Of a stretch of DNA of 64,000 nucleotides, positions 33,731 through 44,660 are shown piece by piece. Source of the stretch: Pycnopodia helianthoides (taxonomy: Eukaryota; Echinodermata; Asteroidea; Forcipulatida; Asteriidae); contig CM063250.1 in NCBI GenBank assembly GCA_032158295.1, positions 3,479,501-3,543,500 on the forward strand, written 5' to 3'. Position numbers and translations under genes: made by a program. Under the pieces are notes generated by a model that searched no databases, had not been told where the DNA came from, and saw only the letters and a list, made by a program, of their open reading frames with translations. The first letter of the stretch is position 1. Each line of letters starts with the position of its first letter.

Positions 33731-34845
33731 CATCTACATGATGTTAATTGCGCACTTTTTGGGGGGTCAGTGTCTAAAAGAGGGACTCTAAGGTTGATTT
33801 AAGTTTTGTGATCCACTCATTTTCCAATACAGGGCTCAAATTTGACACTGAACCGCAGGCCCGAGGCCAGTGATTTTAGCATTGGGCCAGTAAACTCATG
33901 ACCGGACAAGTCCGGCGGTCTTGTGTTTTCACTTCAATAACAATTCATGTACCTCACTCTATAATATCTTGAACAGAAACAAATTATGTTCAAATGTTGA
34001 CTTTGAGTAATAATTTGAAATATACTTAATACCCTTAAAGAAAAACGAGGTAAATCTTCTCTTATATGTCTTAGTGCTTGTTCAATTCAATGCAAGTTAA
34101 ACTGTGCAAGGAAGTCTTTTCTCAGTTTGAATCTGGTCTTGTAAAATTATTTCTGGTCCAGTAAACATTTTGAGATACAAGTCCTGTGGTCTTGTGGATT
34201 TTCCCCCCAAATTCGAGCCCATACAATAGATAGAGTCCTCATGAAAATGTTCAATTTTTTTTTTAAAGTCTCCTACTTGGTGTAAAATACAACCTTGTTT
34301 GATTCCCTTCAGAAGCAATTTTGATCAAAATCCAAAAAAAAACCTTCGCTGACATCACATTTCAAATGTACGGTCTGTATATTTCTGCACAGAGGATCTT
34401 TAATTCATTCCTGATTCTTGATCACATTCAATCAAAACGGTATTGAATTTGACCTGGCGCAGAAATTCCTCTTTGGAGTGTACAGACCCATTTGTTTTTT
34501 GTTGTCCGATAACATCATGTTTCAAAATTTCACTCTGAAAAAGCACTCGAATAAAATGACATCGCACACCATATAAGGCGAGGTGAAACACTTGTAACTT
34601 TCATGAGGGCTTCATCTTTTTGGAAATGACTGCACCACAAAATTTGATTTGACCTTGGAGTCCCTCTTTACGATTGCACATGGAATAGAGAATTTATTTC
34701 TTCCACACTAAGCATAATTTATGTCTTCCTCCCTCCGCCCCCCCCCCCAAATCAAAAAATAAAAAGCGTGAGGGAATATATCAATAATTATATTAATCAA
34801 GAAGTGGTAGCTATCCAAGGAAACTAACTAGTTTAGTAATAGTGG
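33731..34845. other. intron of gene 1, degenerate repeats
   Basis: GGCCAGTGATTTTAGC (33,865) has a relative at 63,500 (GGCCAGTGATTTTACTG). CTGGTCCAGTAAACA near 34,150 belongs to the same weak family. A C-run lies at 34,737. No coding sequence is seen. Confidence 0.35.
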
Positions 34846-34846
34846 C

Positions 34847-35062
34847 TTCTTATACAGCGCACAATTCCGTCACGCAGTGACGCTCAACAATATGCAAAGC
34901 ACGTCATATAAAAATAAATACTGAATTGGATTGAAAGTGTGAACAAAATAGGTTTTGAGTAATTGTTTGAAAGAACTGGCTGATGAGGCTTGACGAAGGG
35001 CAAGTGGAAGACTGTTCCAGAGAGTAGGGGCCAGCATGGGAAAAACTGCAGTCACCCCAGGA
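34847..35062 (-). pseudogene. LINE fragment: reverse transcriptase C-terminus and 3' tail
   Basis: The minus-strand frame reads APTLWNSLPLALRQASSASS then FKQLLKTYF, the characteristic end of CR1/L2-like LINE polyproteins. The 3' end GCGCTGTATAAGAAGCCACT closely matches the tail of the Leu/Ser-head SINE. Only the last ~70 codons are left; the upstream side is broken by the MITE at 35,078. Confidence 0.75.
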
Positions 35063-35077
35063 GCGTTGAGATCAGGG

Positions 35078-35235
35078 CCCAATTTCATAGAGCTGCTTAA
35101 GCACAAAACATAGCTAAGCACAACAAAAATATGCTTACCAGAATAAGGTTACCAGCCAAACTACCATGCCACAAGTACAATTTGTGACTGGTATACTGCT
35201 CTTTTCTGCCTAAGCAGCTCTATGAAATTGGGCCC
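35078..35235. mobile_element. MITE, GGGCCCAATTTCATAGAG family, copy 3
   Basis: Near-perfect terminal inverted repeats: GGGCCCAATTTCATAGAGCT and AGCTCTATGAAATTGGGCCC. It interrupts LINE sequence: GAGCGTTGAGATC occurs on both sides (about 35,060 and 35,253). It is the cleanest copy of the family in this window. Confidence 0.85.
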
Positions 35236-35567
35236 AGCTGATCTCAAGGAGCGTTGAGATCTGGGAACTTGAAGAAGGGGGGAAGTCCGATGACCTCAGT
35301 CTGCGTGGAGGATTTGTATGCCTGAATTGAATTCTGAGAGCTCATTAAAAATTCATACCAGTTAAAAGACTCTAAAGAAATAATTCCATACTTTTTTTTA
35401 TCATGAAGCAAAGTAAGAAGTACCTGAAAACCCCGCAAATCATTGAAGCTTATTTCGATTGCCGCAATTGAAATAAGCTTGATACGTTGTATGACTGTGC
35501 ACGCATTCCCTGAAATAACTGACACCGTTTTTCATTGTTTCCACTATGAAAGTGTGCACATTAAAAT

Positions 35568-35800
35568 TTAAAGGTACTATACAGGATTGGTTGAGCTGAC
35601 AAAATAGGAGCAGACAGTGTTCATATTTTGTGTGATCAACCATATATAAACATGAAGGGGAAAAAAACCTGTGAAAATTTGGGCTTAATCTGTTGTGTCA
35701 GTCAGGAGAAAATGGTGAAAATCCATGCACAATTTTCGACATGAAAAACACATCATCCTTAATTTTAGTTATAACAACCGAAATCAGCCGTTTCGTTTTT
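35568..35800 (-). mobile_element. TTAA MITE, family B, truncated copy
   Basis: It starts with TTAAAGGTACTATACAGGAT and shares CTGTGAAAATTTGGGCTTAA with family B, but similarity fades after about 35,750 and no right terminus is seen. Confidence 0.55.
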
Positions 35801-36159
35801 GTTTTTTTTGATTTTCAGATGCAAATATGACTTAATTTCAGGGAAATATATTTCACCTTGTGTTAGCTGGGTAGTTTGCTTTACATACTAAATTTAGACA
35901 TGCTCCTTGATATTAGAGTTATTTTGCTTTACCTACTGAACCTTTATTTGGGTCAGTATCAAAACGAAGGTTAGGTTTAGGTTTTGATAGGCACTATAAA
36001 GTCAAAATACGGGCATGTCAAAGTTGAAGGGTCCTCCATCTTGAAGTCACTACACAAAACAGCTTTGTGTTTGTTCACAAACACCTAATGTTTTAGTTAA
36101 CATTATTCCTACGCCTGACACTAACAGCGACCTATTGGTGCCTCTCGGCGGTCACTAAG

Positions 36160-36770
36160 AATTTCTAGCCAGACAAGCTTTCGCTAAAACTAGGAAATCA
36201 TGTTCTCTGAATCAACATTGGTTTTCTGGGGTTTTGCCATGACCTTTGATGTTTTTTGTAGTCTAAACAGGGTCACTACCCCTAAATAATAAGGTGTCAA
36301 TCTCATGAATAATTTGTAAACCCACAACTACATGAGTTTCTGTAACTAAACATTTCTATAGCCAGACAAGCTTTCGCTAAAACTAGGAAATCACGTTCTC
36401 TGAATCGATAAGAATCGAACGTTGGTTTTCTGGAGTTTTGCCATGACCTTTGATGATGTTTGAAGCCTAACCTAAACTAAATAATAACACAGACAGGTGT
36501 CAAGTCTCATGAATAATTCGTCAACCCACAACTACATGAGTTTCTGTAACTAAACATGTCTAGCCAGACAAGCTTTCGCTAAAACTAGGAAATCATTTTC
36601 TCTGAATCGTGAGAATCAACATCGGCTTTCTGGGGTTTTGCCATGACCTATGACGATGTTTGTAGTCTAACAGGATGCACTACAGCAATACACTAAATAA
36701 TAACACAGACAGGTGTCAAGTTTCATGAATAATTTGTAAACCCACAACTACATGTGTTTCTGTAAATTAC
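36160..36770. repeat. ~195-bp tandem repeat, three copies
   Basis: GCCAGACAAGCTTTCGCTAA begins each unit at 36,168, 36,361 and 36,563 (spacings 193 and 202). Each unit also contains TTTTGCCATGACC and AACCCACAACTACATG. No coding role is seen. Confidence 0.9.
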
Positions 36771-37365
36771 AGATTTTTGAAGGGCAATTTGAAGGGATAG
36801 TTGAATGATGGTCAAGAAAAATTGCCCTTATTTGCTGACGAGCATACATGTATTAATGTTGGTCCCTTTTCCAAGTCCGGTTTGTTTACTAACTCAGGGG
36901 TTTTCTCATTTTAGACGAGAATAGCTAACCACTCCAAAAATTGAAAATAAAAATAAAAGACATTTAGTTAGGTGTCATCATTTTAATTTCTACTGGACTT
37001 GTAAATGTTCGTTTTGAACAGAAAAAGTAGATGTTCAGTTTAGTTGTCAACTGTCCATCATAACAAAACTAGTTATAAACACTCTGAAATTTTGAAGGAT
37101 AGTGGTGTTTTAGAAAGCGGTTACAAAATGTATTTAAAAAAAAACAGTATTGCATAAAACGTGAGCATTATCTCGTCGACACAAAATTAACGGTCTCTCC
37201 AAACGTTGAGTCCTGAACAGATTTTCCTTTAATGCAAAGTGGGCTGGATCATCCAACCCACCCCCAATGTCATGGCACTCTGCCCTTATGGGCCATACAT
37301 TTGTAGAATCACACACTTTACAGGAAGGTGTTAGCGCAGAACTCAGTGTTGAGGCCAAATAAATC
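36771..37365. other. intron of gene 1, nothing recognised
   Basis: AT-rich, no repeat or coding signal identified. The 77-codon minus frame at 37,134-37,367 has no known motif. Confidence 0.35.
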
Positions 37366-37367
37366 AT

Positions 37368-37640
37368 TTGAAAACATGTTTAGCGTCCCCGCCCGCTTCC
37401 TTTTTAGAGGCCGCTACTTTTTGATTATTTTTTAAAGGATACAATTTATTGATCTCTGACGATTTATTTTTAATTTTTTTAAATAAGTAAGTTCGTATTT
37501 TTAGACTTTAGCACACTGACAAAAACACACAGAAAAAAACTGGCAAAAATGTTTTAAAAATAGCCTGGCCGGTTGTCTTGAAAAAAAAGAGGCCTGCCTC
37601 CTTCCTTTTTTCAAAAACGCAGGACGTTAAACATGTTTTT
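37368..37640. mobile_element. MITE, AACATGTTTAGCGTCC family, copy 1
   Basis: Left end AACATGTTTAGCGTCCCC and right end GGACGTTAAACATGTTT are inverted repeats. The interior (AGCCTGGCCGGTTGTCTTGA) is found inverted in the copy at 58,305-58,602. Confidence 0.7.
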
Positions 37641-37904
37641 TGTTGTTTTTGGCCTGAGCAGAGCCATGATATTGGGGCCAGGTGAGAGTTTAAACGGTGT
37701 CAGCTGAACCAAAAATGAAACAAAAGAAGAAAAAAGAAAGTTGTATACAACATGTTACATTAAAATCCAAATTCACAACGGAAAATTAAGAGACAGCCAT
37801 TGCAATCTCTTCCTTCCTTTCAAGATTTCCATGTGAGATAGCAGAATTAGCTGTTGCAGATGCCTTACCAACCGAAAGGAACTATGGTATAAAACCAAAA
37901 TGGT

Positions 37905-37995
37905 TAATGGCCTGACATTTCGACCCTAGCAGAGTCTTTCTCGAAGGCAAAATAAAAGACTCTGCTAGGGTCAAAGTTTCAGGTCACTAACCATT
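37905..37995. repeat. fold-back element, short form
   Basis: TTTCGACCCTAGCAGAGTCT and AGACTCTGCTAGGGTCAAAG are inverted arms around 20 bases of spacer. It resembles the 38.8-kb fold-back family in its TTCGA...CTCTGCT arrangement. Confidence 0.6.
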
Positions 37996-38368
37996 TTTCT
38001 TCTTCTAGATTCCCCTGTGGATATTACTTCCAATAATACCTCAAAATGTGGTTTCTCCTGTTTACACCACAGGATTGACAAATGCACCATGAAGGTCTCG
38101 AGTGGTATGCCACCAACTCTTTGGTTTTCAAGGTCCCTCATAAATCAAACACACTCTGACTAGTCTTATGGGTCAATCTAGAGCACAAAGTCTACATTTT
38201 AGAGAGAGAAAAAAAGTGTTCACGTCGCTGTCAAAAAAATGGTTGAAATGGTTAGAAAATGACAGTTGGTTAAAGAATTTGCAATCCTATCATACATTAA
38301 GATAACTTTTACCATATGAAATCAGAACATTTGATTATTTTGCTTTACAATGAAAAACTTCTAGGTAA

Positions 38369-38432
38369 TGATGTGGCTAAATGCAATTATTAGAATGAGC
38401 CTCTCTTAACAATTGCATTTAGCCACATCGTC
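38369..38432. repeat. hairpin, ~20-bp arms
   Basis: GATGTGGCTAAATGCAATTA and AATTGCATTTAGCCACATC form near-perfect arms with a loop of roughly 20 bases. Confidence 0.7.
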
Positions 38433-38825
38433 ACACATGTCACACATTTATGTGTATACAAATTGTGTATTAGTGCATGACTATCAGATACCAACTGGTT
38501 TTTTATGTCCAACTCCAAACAACAGTACCTTTGCTTCTCCAGTTTGAATGTTCATATACTCCTCACTTTTGGCTTTGTGGCCTGATGCTGATCGAATGAT
38601 AGAGCTGCTGATAGAAAGAGAGAAAAATCACACAAGCATTATTTGTTTGAGAGTTCTTTCAAGCAACTAGTAATTTTTTTAAACAAAAACTTAACTGTTT
38701 ATTAAGACATTAAACTCGGCGGCAGGTAATTGATAATAAACTCTTGCACCAGCCTTTGAATGTACACAGACGACAATACATGACCACATACTTCATCTTA
38801 GGAAGGAACTATAAATGAATAAATA

Positions 38826-39082
38826 GTAACCTTGCGGGTACAACCATGTGTAAATCTCTTTTGTGAGAGTGTTGGCTCTGAAACGAGCAGGTGTGGTCTC
38901 GACGTTTCGAACAGTATACTCTGCTCGTCTTCAGGAGCAGAGCTGGTTGGTCTCCGAACAGTATACCTGAAGACGAGTAGAGTATACTGTGCGAAACGTC
39001 GAGACCACACCGGCTCTTTTCAGAGCCAACACTCTCACAAAAGAGATTTACACATGGTTGTACCCGCAAGTTTACTATTTAT
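38826..39082. repeat. large fold-back element, ~110-bp arms
   Basis: The left arm (38,830-38,935) and right arm (38,965-39,078) are near-perfect inverted copies: CTTGCGGGTACAACCATGTG on the left is mirrored by CACATGGTTGTACCCGCAAG on the right. Each arm contains GAAGACGAGCAGAGTATACT-like sequence followed by GCGAAACGTCGAGACC. Related pieces occur at 25.1, 39.9, 49.6 and 61.5 kb. The matching open frames on both strands here are a consequence of the inversion and are not genes. Confidence 0.85.
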
Positions 39083-39273
39083 TTATAGTTCCTTCCTATT
39101 TTTCCACACCATGCAAAGCTTTAAACAATACATACTTAATTTTGTTATTACTATCCAATGATCCCCTCCCGTCTCACCCTTTTGTGCCCATATAAGTGTG
39201 GAATTGCCCGAGCACGATTTGATAAGAGGCTCTTCATGAAAATAGTGTAGTGATCTGTAAAGGAATCAACCGC

Positions 39274-39372
39274 CAGCGAGCTAATCGCTAAGCGCGAGCT
39301 AATTGCTAAGCTCGAGCTAATTGAAAAGCGTGAGCTAATTGCAAAGGGCGAGCTAATTGCTAAGCGCGAGAG
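39274..39372. repeat. ~18-bp minisatellite, five units
   Basis: Units of GCGAGCTAATTGCTAAGC with point changes are repeated about five times. Confidence 0.85.
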
Positions 39373-39699
39373 GGTTCATTGTTTATTACAAAGGATTACT
39401 AGAAATTAACTAAGGGGGGGGTGCTAGAAGAGCTTAAAATATATACAGTGAAAGGGTAATAAAACTCTAAGGTCTTTGTACACCCACTACACAAGCACAG
39501 TTGGGCCACCATTACACATTTCATGGAGTTGAATGGTTTCAAATGGCTGATACAATGTACCACTGTGGCAGCAGTGAACATGTTTAGTAATGGAGTCAAT
39601 CTTAACCCCTAACCCCTAGTGTGTCTGACTTATGCTATATACTATGTAGAAAAACCCTGAAACCTCCATCTGGTCTGTGGTAACTCAACACCAAAAATG

Positions 39700-39845
39700 T
39701 TTTGGAATTGGATACCATGATCCTACCATGGAACCTTTCTGTATGATCCTACCATTGATCCCATCTCTCTGTAATCCATACCATTGATCCTTTCTCTGTG
39801 ATCCTACCACATAGAGCCTTCCTCTAGGATCTTACCAGTATAAGT
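39700..39845. repeat. degenerate GATCCTACCATTGATCC minisatellite
   Basis: GATCCTACCA and CTTTCTCTGTGATCC words repeat irregularly every ~30 bp. The same family is found at 41,275-41,395. Confidence 0.6.
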
Positions 39846-40379
39846 GGAGCTTGCTCTTTTATTCTATGCTCCTATTCACATATCTGAATAGCTGAATGCC
39901 ACACCAGCTGTTTTCAGGGCCAACACTCCTCCCAAAAGAGATTTCACATGGTTGTCCCCCAAGTTTACCAATTACAGTTATTCCTCATCTGAATAGGATT
40001 TCAATCCCGGCAAACTACACAATGTCACCAACGTAATCAAGACAGAATGAACAAAACAACAGCACTTTTTGCCGTGAGTGACAGCATAATTATTATTCCT
40101 CATACACTAATTATCCCTAAAGCCAGAACAATCGAATCTCAATACAAATATTTTTCCCTTTCAGTCGAGCATGAACGACTGCGCATTGGGTATTTTCTTT
40201 GACGACCCTAAAGACTTAAGGAGTGTTCAGTTTGAAGTGCTGGATAATTTACACCAATAAATGCAACTAGACGGGCACGTACAAAATTTAATGGGATGGA
40301 GCCCTCCAGAGGGTTGAGAGCCATCCAAGACTCCCTGCCTTGTGGCTCTAAAATTGATTGCATCTTTAAAGATGCAATA

Positions 40380-40433
40380 CTCGTAGTAGCGCTAATACTC
40401 GTAGTAGCGCTAATACTCGTAGTAGCGCTAAGG
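40380..40433. repeat. 18-bp perfect minisatellite, three units
   Basis: ATACTCGTAGTAGCGCTA occurs three times in a row without change. Confidence 0.9.
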
Positions 40434-40908
40434 GTAATTTGTTCGTCCAATTTAATAGAACATCAAAGTCTAAAAACAGTGTTGTCCATCGAGGCATCTC
40501 ATACTGGAATAGTCTAGATGATTCTCTAAAATCTTCACCCTCTCTATCTGTGTTTGTTAAAAACCTAAGAGCTCAGTTCCTTGACTCTTATTCATAAACT
40601 AATAAGGTGTAACTTGTAAGTTGTGTTGGCCTTGTCTCATAATGTCTTGTCTGCTTCTTTTGTCCTTTGTCCTGTTACGGTTCCTTGGTTGTATGTTTGT
40701 GTGTCCATAGGTTAGGGAACAAAAGCATTCTGCTTAACCTTACACCTAAATGTTGTCATTTATCTGCTGATTACTATTGAATCTTTGTGCACAAAATATA
40801 TTTCATATCTCATGCTCCTGTATTACTTGGGTAATTTCAACATATTATGTGCATTATTGTAATGAATAACAGCATTGAAATAAATGTTACTGAATTGAAA
40901 AAAAGATG
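40432..40908 (+). pseudogene. LINE 3' end fragment
   Basis: The plus frame ending at 40,597 reads HRGISYWNSLDDSLKSSPSL then SVFVKNLRAQFLDSYS and stop, the usual C-terminus of a non-LTR reverse transcriptase. About 300 bp of 3' untranslated sequence follow, ending GTTACTGAATTGAAAAAAAG, which looks like the insertion tail. It is a different LINE from the one at 34.85 kb, because the tail differs. Confidence 0.65.
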
Positions 40909-41211
40909 AAGTGTGGGAATTATAATCGGCGAACGAAGACAATCCACTGACAAAATCAAGCTATACAGCACCAAAACCGGCAATCCGACTGAAACACTGG
41001 CAACGTCCAGCCCCCATCAAGTCATTCATTTTGATTGCTGCATCGAACGACATCAACCTGATATGAATGTATAGTGTGCACAAAAATCACACAACAAAAC
41101 ACGAATAGTTTTTGTTTCCCACTAAAACATGATAGTCAAGTTTGATGAGATTTCCCCACTTTGGTTTTGCGTTTATGGAAAACTAGAGGATGGGAATGAT
41201 TTTTTTCCCTC

Positions 41212-41447
41212 TGGCACAGTTTGGGCGATTGTTGTTTCAACTCAAGTCCAAAAAACGTTGCATCTTATCCTTGGAATTGGATCATACCATGATCCTACCA
41301 CGGAGCCTTTCTCTATAATCCTACCATTGATCCCGACTCTACAATCCCACCATTGATCTCATCCTACCATTGATCCTTTCTCTATAATCGCACAGTTTAG
41401 GTGACTGTTGTTTCAACTCAATTCCAAAAAATGTTGCATCTTTATCT
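41212..41447. repeat. ~176-bp direct duplication with minisatellite
   Basis: GTTGTTTCAACTCAAGTCCA at 41,232 and GTTGTTTCAACTCAATTCCA at 41,409 begin matching ~55-bp segments. The space between them is GATCCTACCATTGATCC minisatellite. Confidence 0.7.
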
Positions 41448-41792
41448 TTAAAAGCGCTGTATTTTTTGTTATCTTGAAAGCTTGCAGCAGTCTGAATACG
41501 TGAGCAGGTGCAGCAACACTTCCGACCTGACACCGTTACATGATTGATACTGTGTGTTCCCTCCTCATCGCTAAACCCCCTCATTGTTGATCCCAAGAGG
41601 GTTGATGTCGCGAATTAATGATGGGACTACAGGGGGGGGGTGCTTTTGTTTAATTACTATTTACCACATTGCATGCCGCTGGTTTTAATCATCAGTGTGA
41701 ATTATGGCATGATCATGAACAACAGGTACACATGACTGTAACACCATTTTTTTTTTAAAGTAGACTTTACGTTTGACTTAAAATAGCTAGGT

Positions 41793-42579
41793 TTAAAGGG
41801 TTTGTACAATATTGGTAAGATTGAAAATATAAATGTTCAGAGATTTGCACATAACTTACATGGTATAAAGGTGGTCATATGGTGGAAAACTTCCCTTGGA
41901 ATAGTTTTGCTTGAAAATGCCATAGTTTTTAGGAAATGAGTAAAATAATAGTCATTATCCTGCAGGATAAAATCTGATGTTTTTGAAAAAAAGTTTAAAC
42001 ATATAATTTGTTTTTCTTCATGACTCCGAAGACCGATTGAGCTTAAACTTTCACAGGTTTGTTATTTCATGTAATAATAATATTAATAATAATACACAGT
42101 TCTTATATAGCGCTTTATCACGTCCGATGGGCGTCTCAAAGCGCTCAGTATTTTTCCTGCAAGGTATAATGTGGAGCTACGTTTTGAAGTATTAGACCTG
42201 TTCCTTTACATAGCACCAAGTAATGGTTTACAAGGTGCTGTGGCGCAATATGCTGCCAATCAAACCATGAACACCGGGGCGAACCCCTTCTCTTAGCGAT
42301 AAGTGTAACTGGGTTCTTTTACGTGCATTACGCAACACACGGGACCTACGGCTTTACGTCCCATCCGAGGGACGAAGCAATAATGGTTAAGTGTCTTGCT
42401 TAAGGACACAAGTGTCACGACCGGGACTCGAACCCACACTCTGCCGATTAGAAACACCAGAGCTTGAGTCCGGTGTTCTTATCCGCTCGGCCACGACACG
42501 CCGGTATATGTATATGTTGGGTCACATCAAGTGTGGATACAGGTCTTTGGCAATTACCAATGTTGTACACATCCTTTAA
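41793..42579 (+). mobile_element. TTAA MITE, family B, split by a SINE
   Basis: The left part (41,793 to ~42,070) starts TTAAAGGGTTTGTACAATAT and runs to CACAGGTTTGTTATTTCATG. The right part (~42,503 to 42,579) resumes with TATATGTTGGGTCACATC and ends ATCCTTTAA. Joining the two restores the usual family B order, so the SINE inserted later. Confidence 0.8.
42070..42502 (-). mobile_element. Leu/Ser-head SINE, copy 3, inside a MITE
   Basis: Complete copy with head GGCGTGTCGTGGCCGAGCGG at the right and tail AGCGCTATATAAGAACTGTG then (ATT)n at the left. Confidence 0.85.
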
Positions 42580-42879
42580 GGCCATGTAGGGCTGAAATAC
42601 CTGAAACAATTCATAGGCATGGGTTTATAAATCTATTAACCTAACATAGCCCTGCCTTTCAAAATCCCCATGAAGAGGCTGTTTAAACCTACAAAGTCTA
42701 AGGGGAAGAAATACTTAATCCGAACTTTAGGAACTCGCTAACTTGCCTTGAAGTAAACTTTAAAAGGATTTTTTAAATCCAACCTTCCTAGTCAAAGAGT
42801 ATCCTTTTTGCCATTCTTGTTCTTGCTACTTCAGACCTCAGAGCACCAAAGTCATAAATGCAGTTGGATTTCTATGGGC

Positions 42880-43260
42880 TTAAAGGCAAAGCACACCTTT
42901 GGTTTTTGGAACCGTTCGATTGTTTTAATCCCATATAAATGTTATATACAATAAAACTAACCTGTGTAGAATTTCATTTCAAAAGGTGGTAGCGTTTTTT
43001 GAGATATCGCAAAAAATCTGGAGCGGTCATGTCCACGCATGAAGGATGATCCCTGATAGGAATACACAATCTGAGAAACGTTATCAGGTTCAAATTTTTT
43101 GGGGAAAAAAACTGACATCTTTTTCCATATCCACATTATTTTGAATTGAACTATTTCTCAAAATGCTTTATACTATCGAAAGTTGCTGTACTTCTAACCA
43201 AGTAAGTTTTTATTGCCCTACATTTTGAGACTGATTACCAATCGTATACCTTCCCTTTAA
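42880..43260 (+). mobile_element. TTAA MITE, family C, copy 1
   Basis: It begins TTAAAGGCAAAGCACACCTT and ends CGTATACCTTCCCTTTAA. Interior words TGAGAAACGTT and GAAAGTTGCTGTACTTCTAA recur in family C copies at 44,005, 46,724 and 56,366. Its right TTAA is also the left TTAA of the next element. Confidence 0.75.
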
Positions 43261-43598
43261 AGGCCCTGTACACTATTGGTAAGATCGAAAAACACAATGT
43301 TCACAGATTCACACATAACTAACATGACTTAAAGTAAGTAATGGTAGAAAGGGTTCCTTGAAATATTTCTGCCTAAAATGCTATCGTTTCTGACAAACGA
43401 GTAAAATAATAGTAATTATCGCGCACGATAATTTGAAAAAACAGAAAACACATAAGATCTCTTTTCACTATTTTCTCGTGACCTCGATGACCAATTGAGC
43501 TCAAACTTTCACAGGTTAGTTTGTTCATGCATATGTTTAATCACACAAAATGTGGACACTGATTTTGAGCCGTCACCAAAAGTGTACAATACCTTTAA
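43257..43598 (+). mobile_element. TTAA MITE, family B, intact copy
   Basis: It runs from TTAAAGGCCCTGTACACTAT to AAAGTGTACAATACCTTTAA, with good terminal inverted repeats. It contains a short palindrome ATTATCGCGCACGATAAT. Confidence 0.85.
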
Positions 43599-44004
43599 GG
43601 TATTATTTTCAGCAGCCATTCCTGGCCTAAGAATCATTTTATTCTTCAGGGGGGTACCCAGCAAGTTCCCCCTTTTCAGGGGTGAGAGTCAAGGGGTCTA
43701 AAACTAGGAGCCAAAACTTAGGAAGTACTTTAAGTTGGCAATGACAGGATTTCAACTTTGTCAAAATCCCTTCATGATTGCAAGGAGCTTCTGGGAACAG
43801 TATCCTCAGTGCTACTGCTAGAGAAGTAGATTACTCACTAAGCAAAATTTTGTGTCACAAAGCACAAATCCCTCATGGTCACAGTGGATAGTGAACTAAT
43901 CTTATGAATCTTATCTGTGTGTGAAATCGGGCCCAGACCTACCTCAATAAAATGGTTCCTTTATCTAATATTAATGTCACAGTCATTGCATCTGCCATTA
44001 TAAC

Positions 44005-44397
44005 TTAAAGGTACAGTACACGTTTGGTAATGATTGGTAAATTAATGCAAATAAAATCTGACTTGGTATGAAGTACAGCAGCCTTGGGAAGTATAATACA
44101 TTTTGAGAAACTTTTAACTTCGAAGTACTACGGTTATGGGAAATAAATCACTTTTTATTTCCCAAAATTTGAATCTGAGAAGCGTTTCTGTCAGAAACGC
44201 TTCTCAGACTGTGTATTCTTATGGGGAACATTCTTCCTGCGTGGAAATATTTGCTCCGGTTTTTCGGTGATATCTCAAAAATGCGACTACCTTTTGAAGT
44301 GATATTTTCACAGTTAGTTTTATTGTATGTACCTACATTTATATAGGATTAACACAATCAGCAGGCTCCAATTACCAAAGGTATGCAGCACCCTTAA
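44005..44397 (-). mobile_element. TTAA MITE, family C, copy 2
   Basis: Reverse orientation of copy 1, with TTAA at both ends. It contains a perfect hairpin GAGAAGCGTTTCT / AGAAACGCTTCTC near 44,177-44,205 that the other copies lack. Confidence 0.7.
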
Positions 44398-44434
44398 ATA
44401 AGCAATTTTGTCCAAGTAATTTTAAGCTATTTAT

Positions 44435-44660
44435 CATCAAGCATTTTGTTCACGGTGAACACCAAACCACACATTGTGTCAAGTTCCACTGGACACATTT
44501 CCTGTAGAGGTTCCCTTGTGAATGTGTGTTGTTAGTATAGTGTTTTTAATGCAGAATAAACAATAATACCAATCAAGCATTTGGTTCACGGTGAACACCA
44601 AACCGCACATTGTGTCAAGTTCCACTGGAAGCATTTCCTGTAGAGGTTTCCCTTGAAACA
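44435..44660. repeat. ~140-bp direct duplication
   Basis: CACGGTGAACACCAAACC-CACATTGTGTCAAGTTCCA occurs at about 44,451 and 44,587, followed in both by TTTCCTGTAGAGGTT. Confidence 0.8.

Noticed and set aside
38798..39161. Matching open frames on opposite strands beginning MRVQPCVNLF
   Set aside because: They are the two arms of an inverted repeat read from each end.
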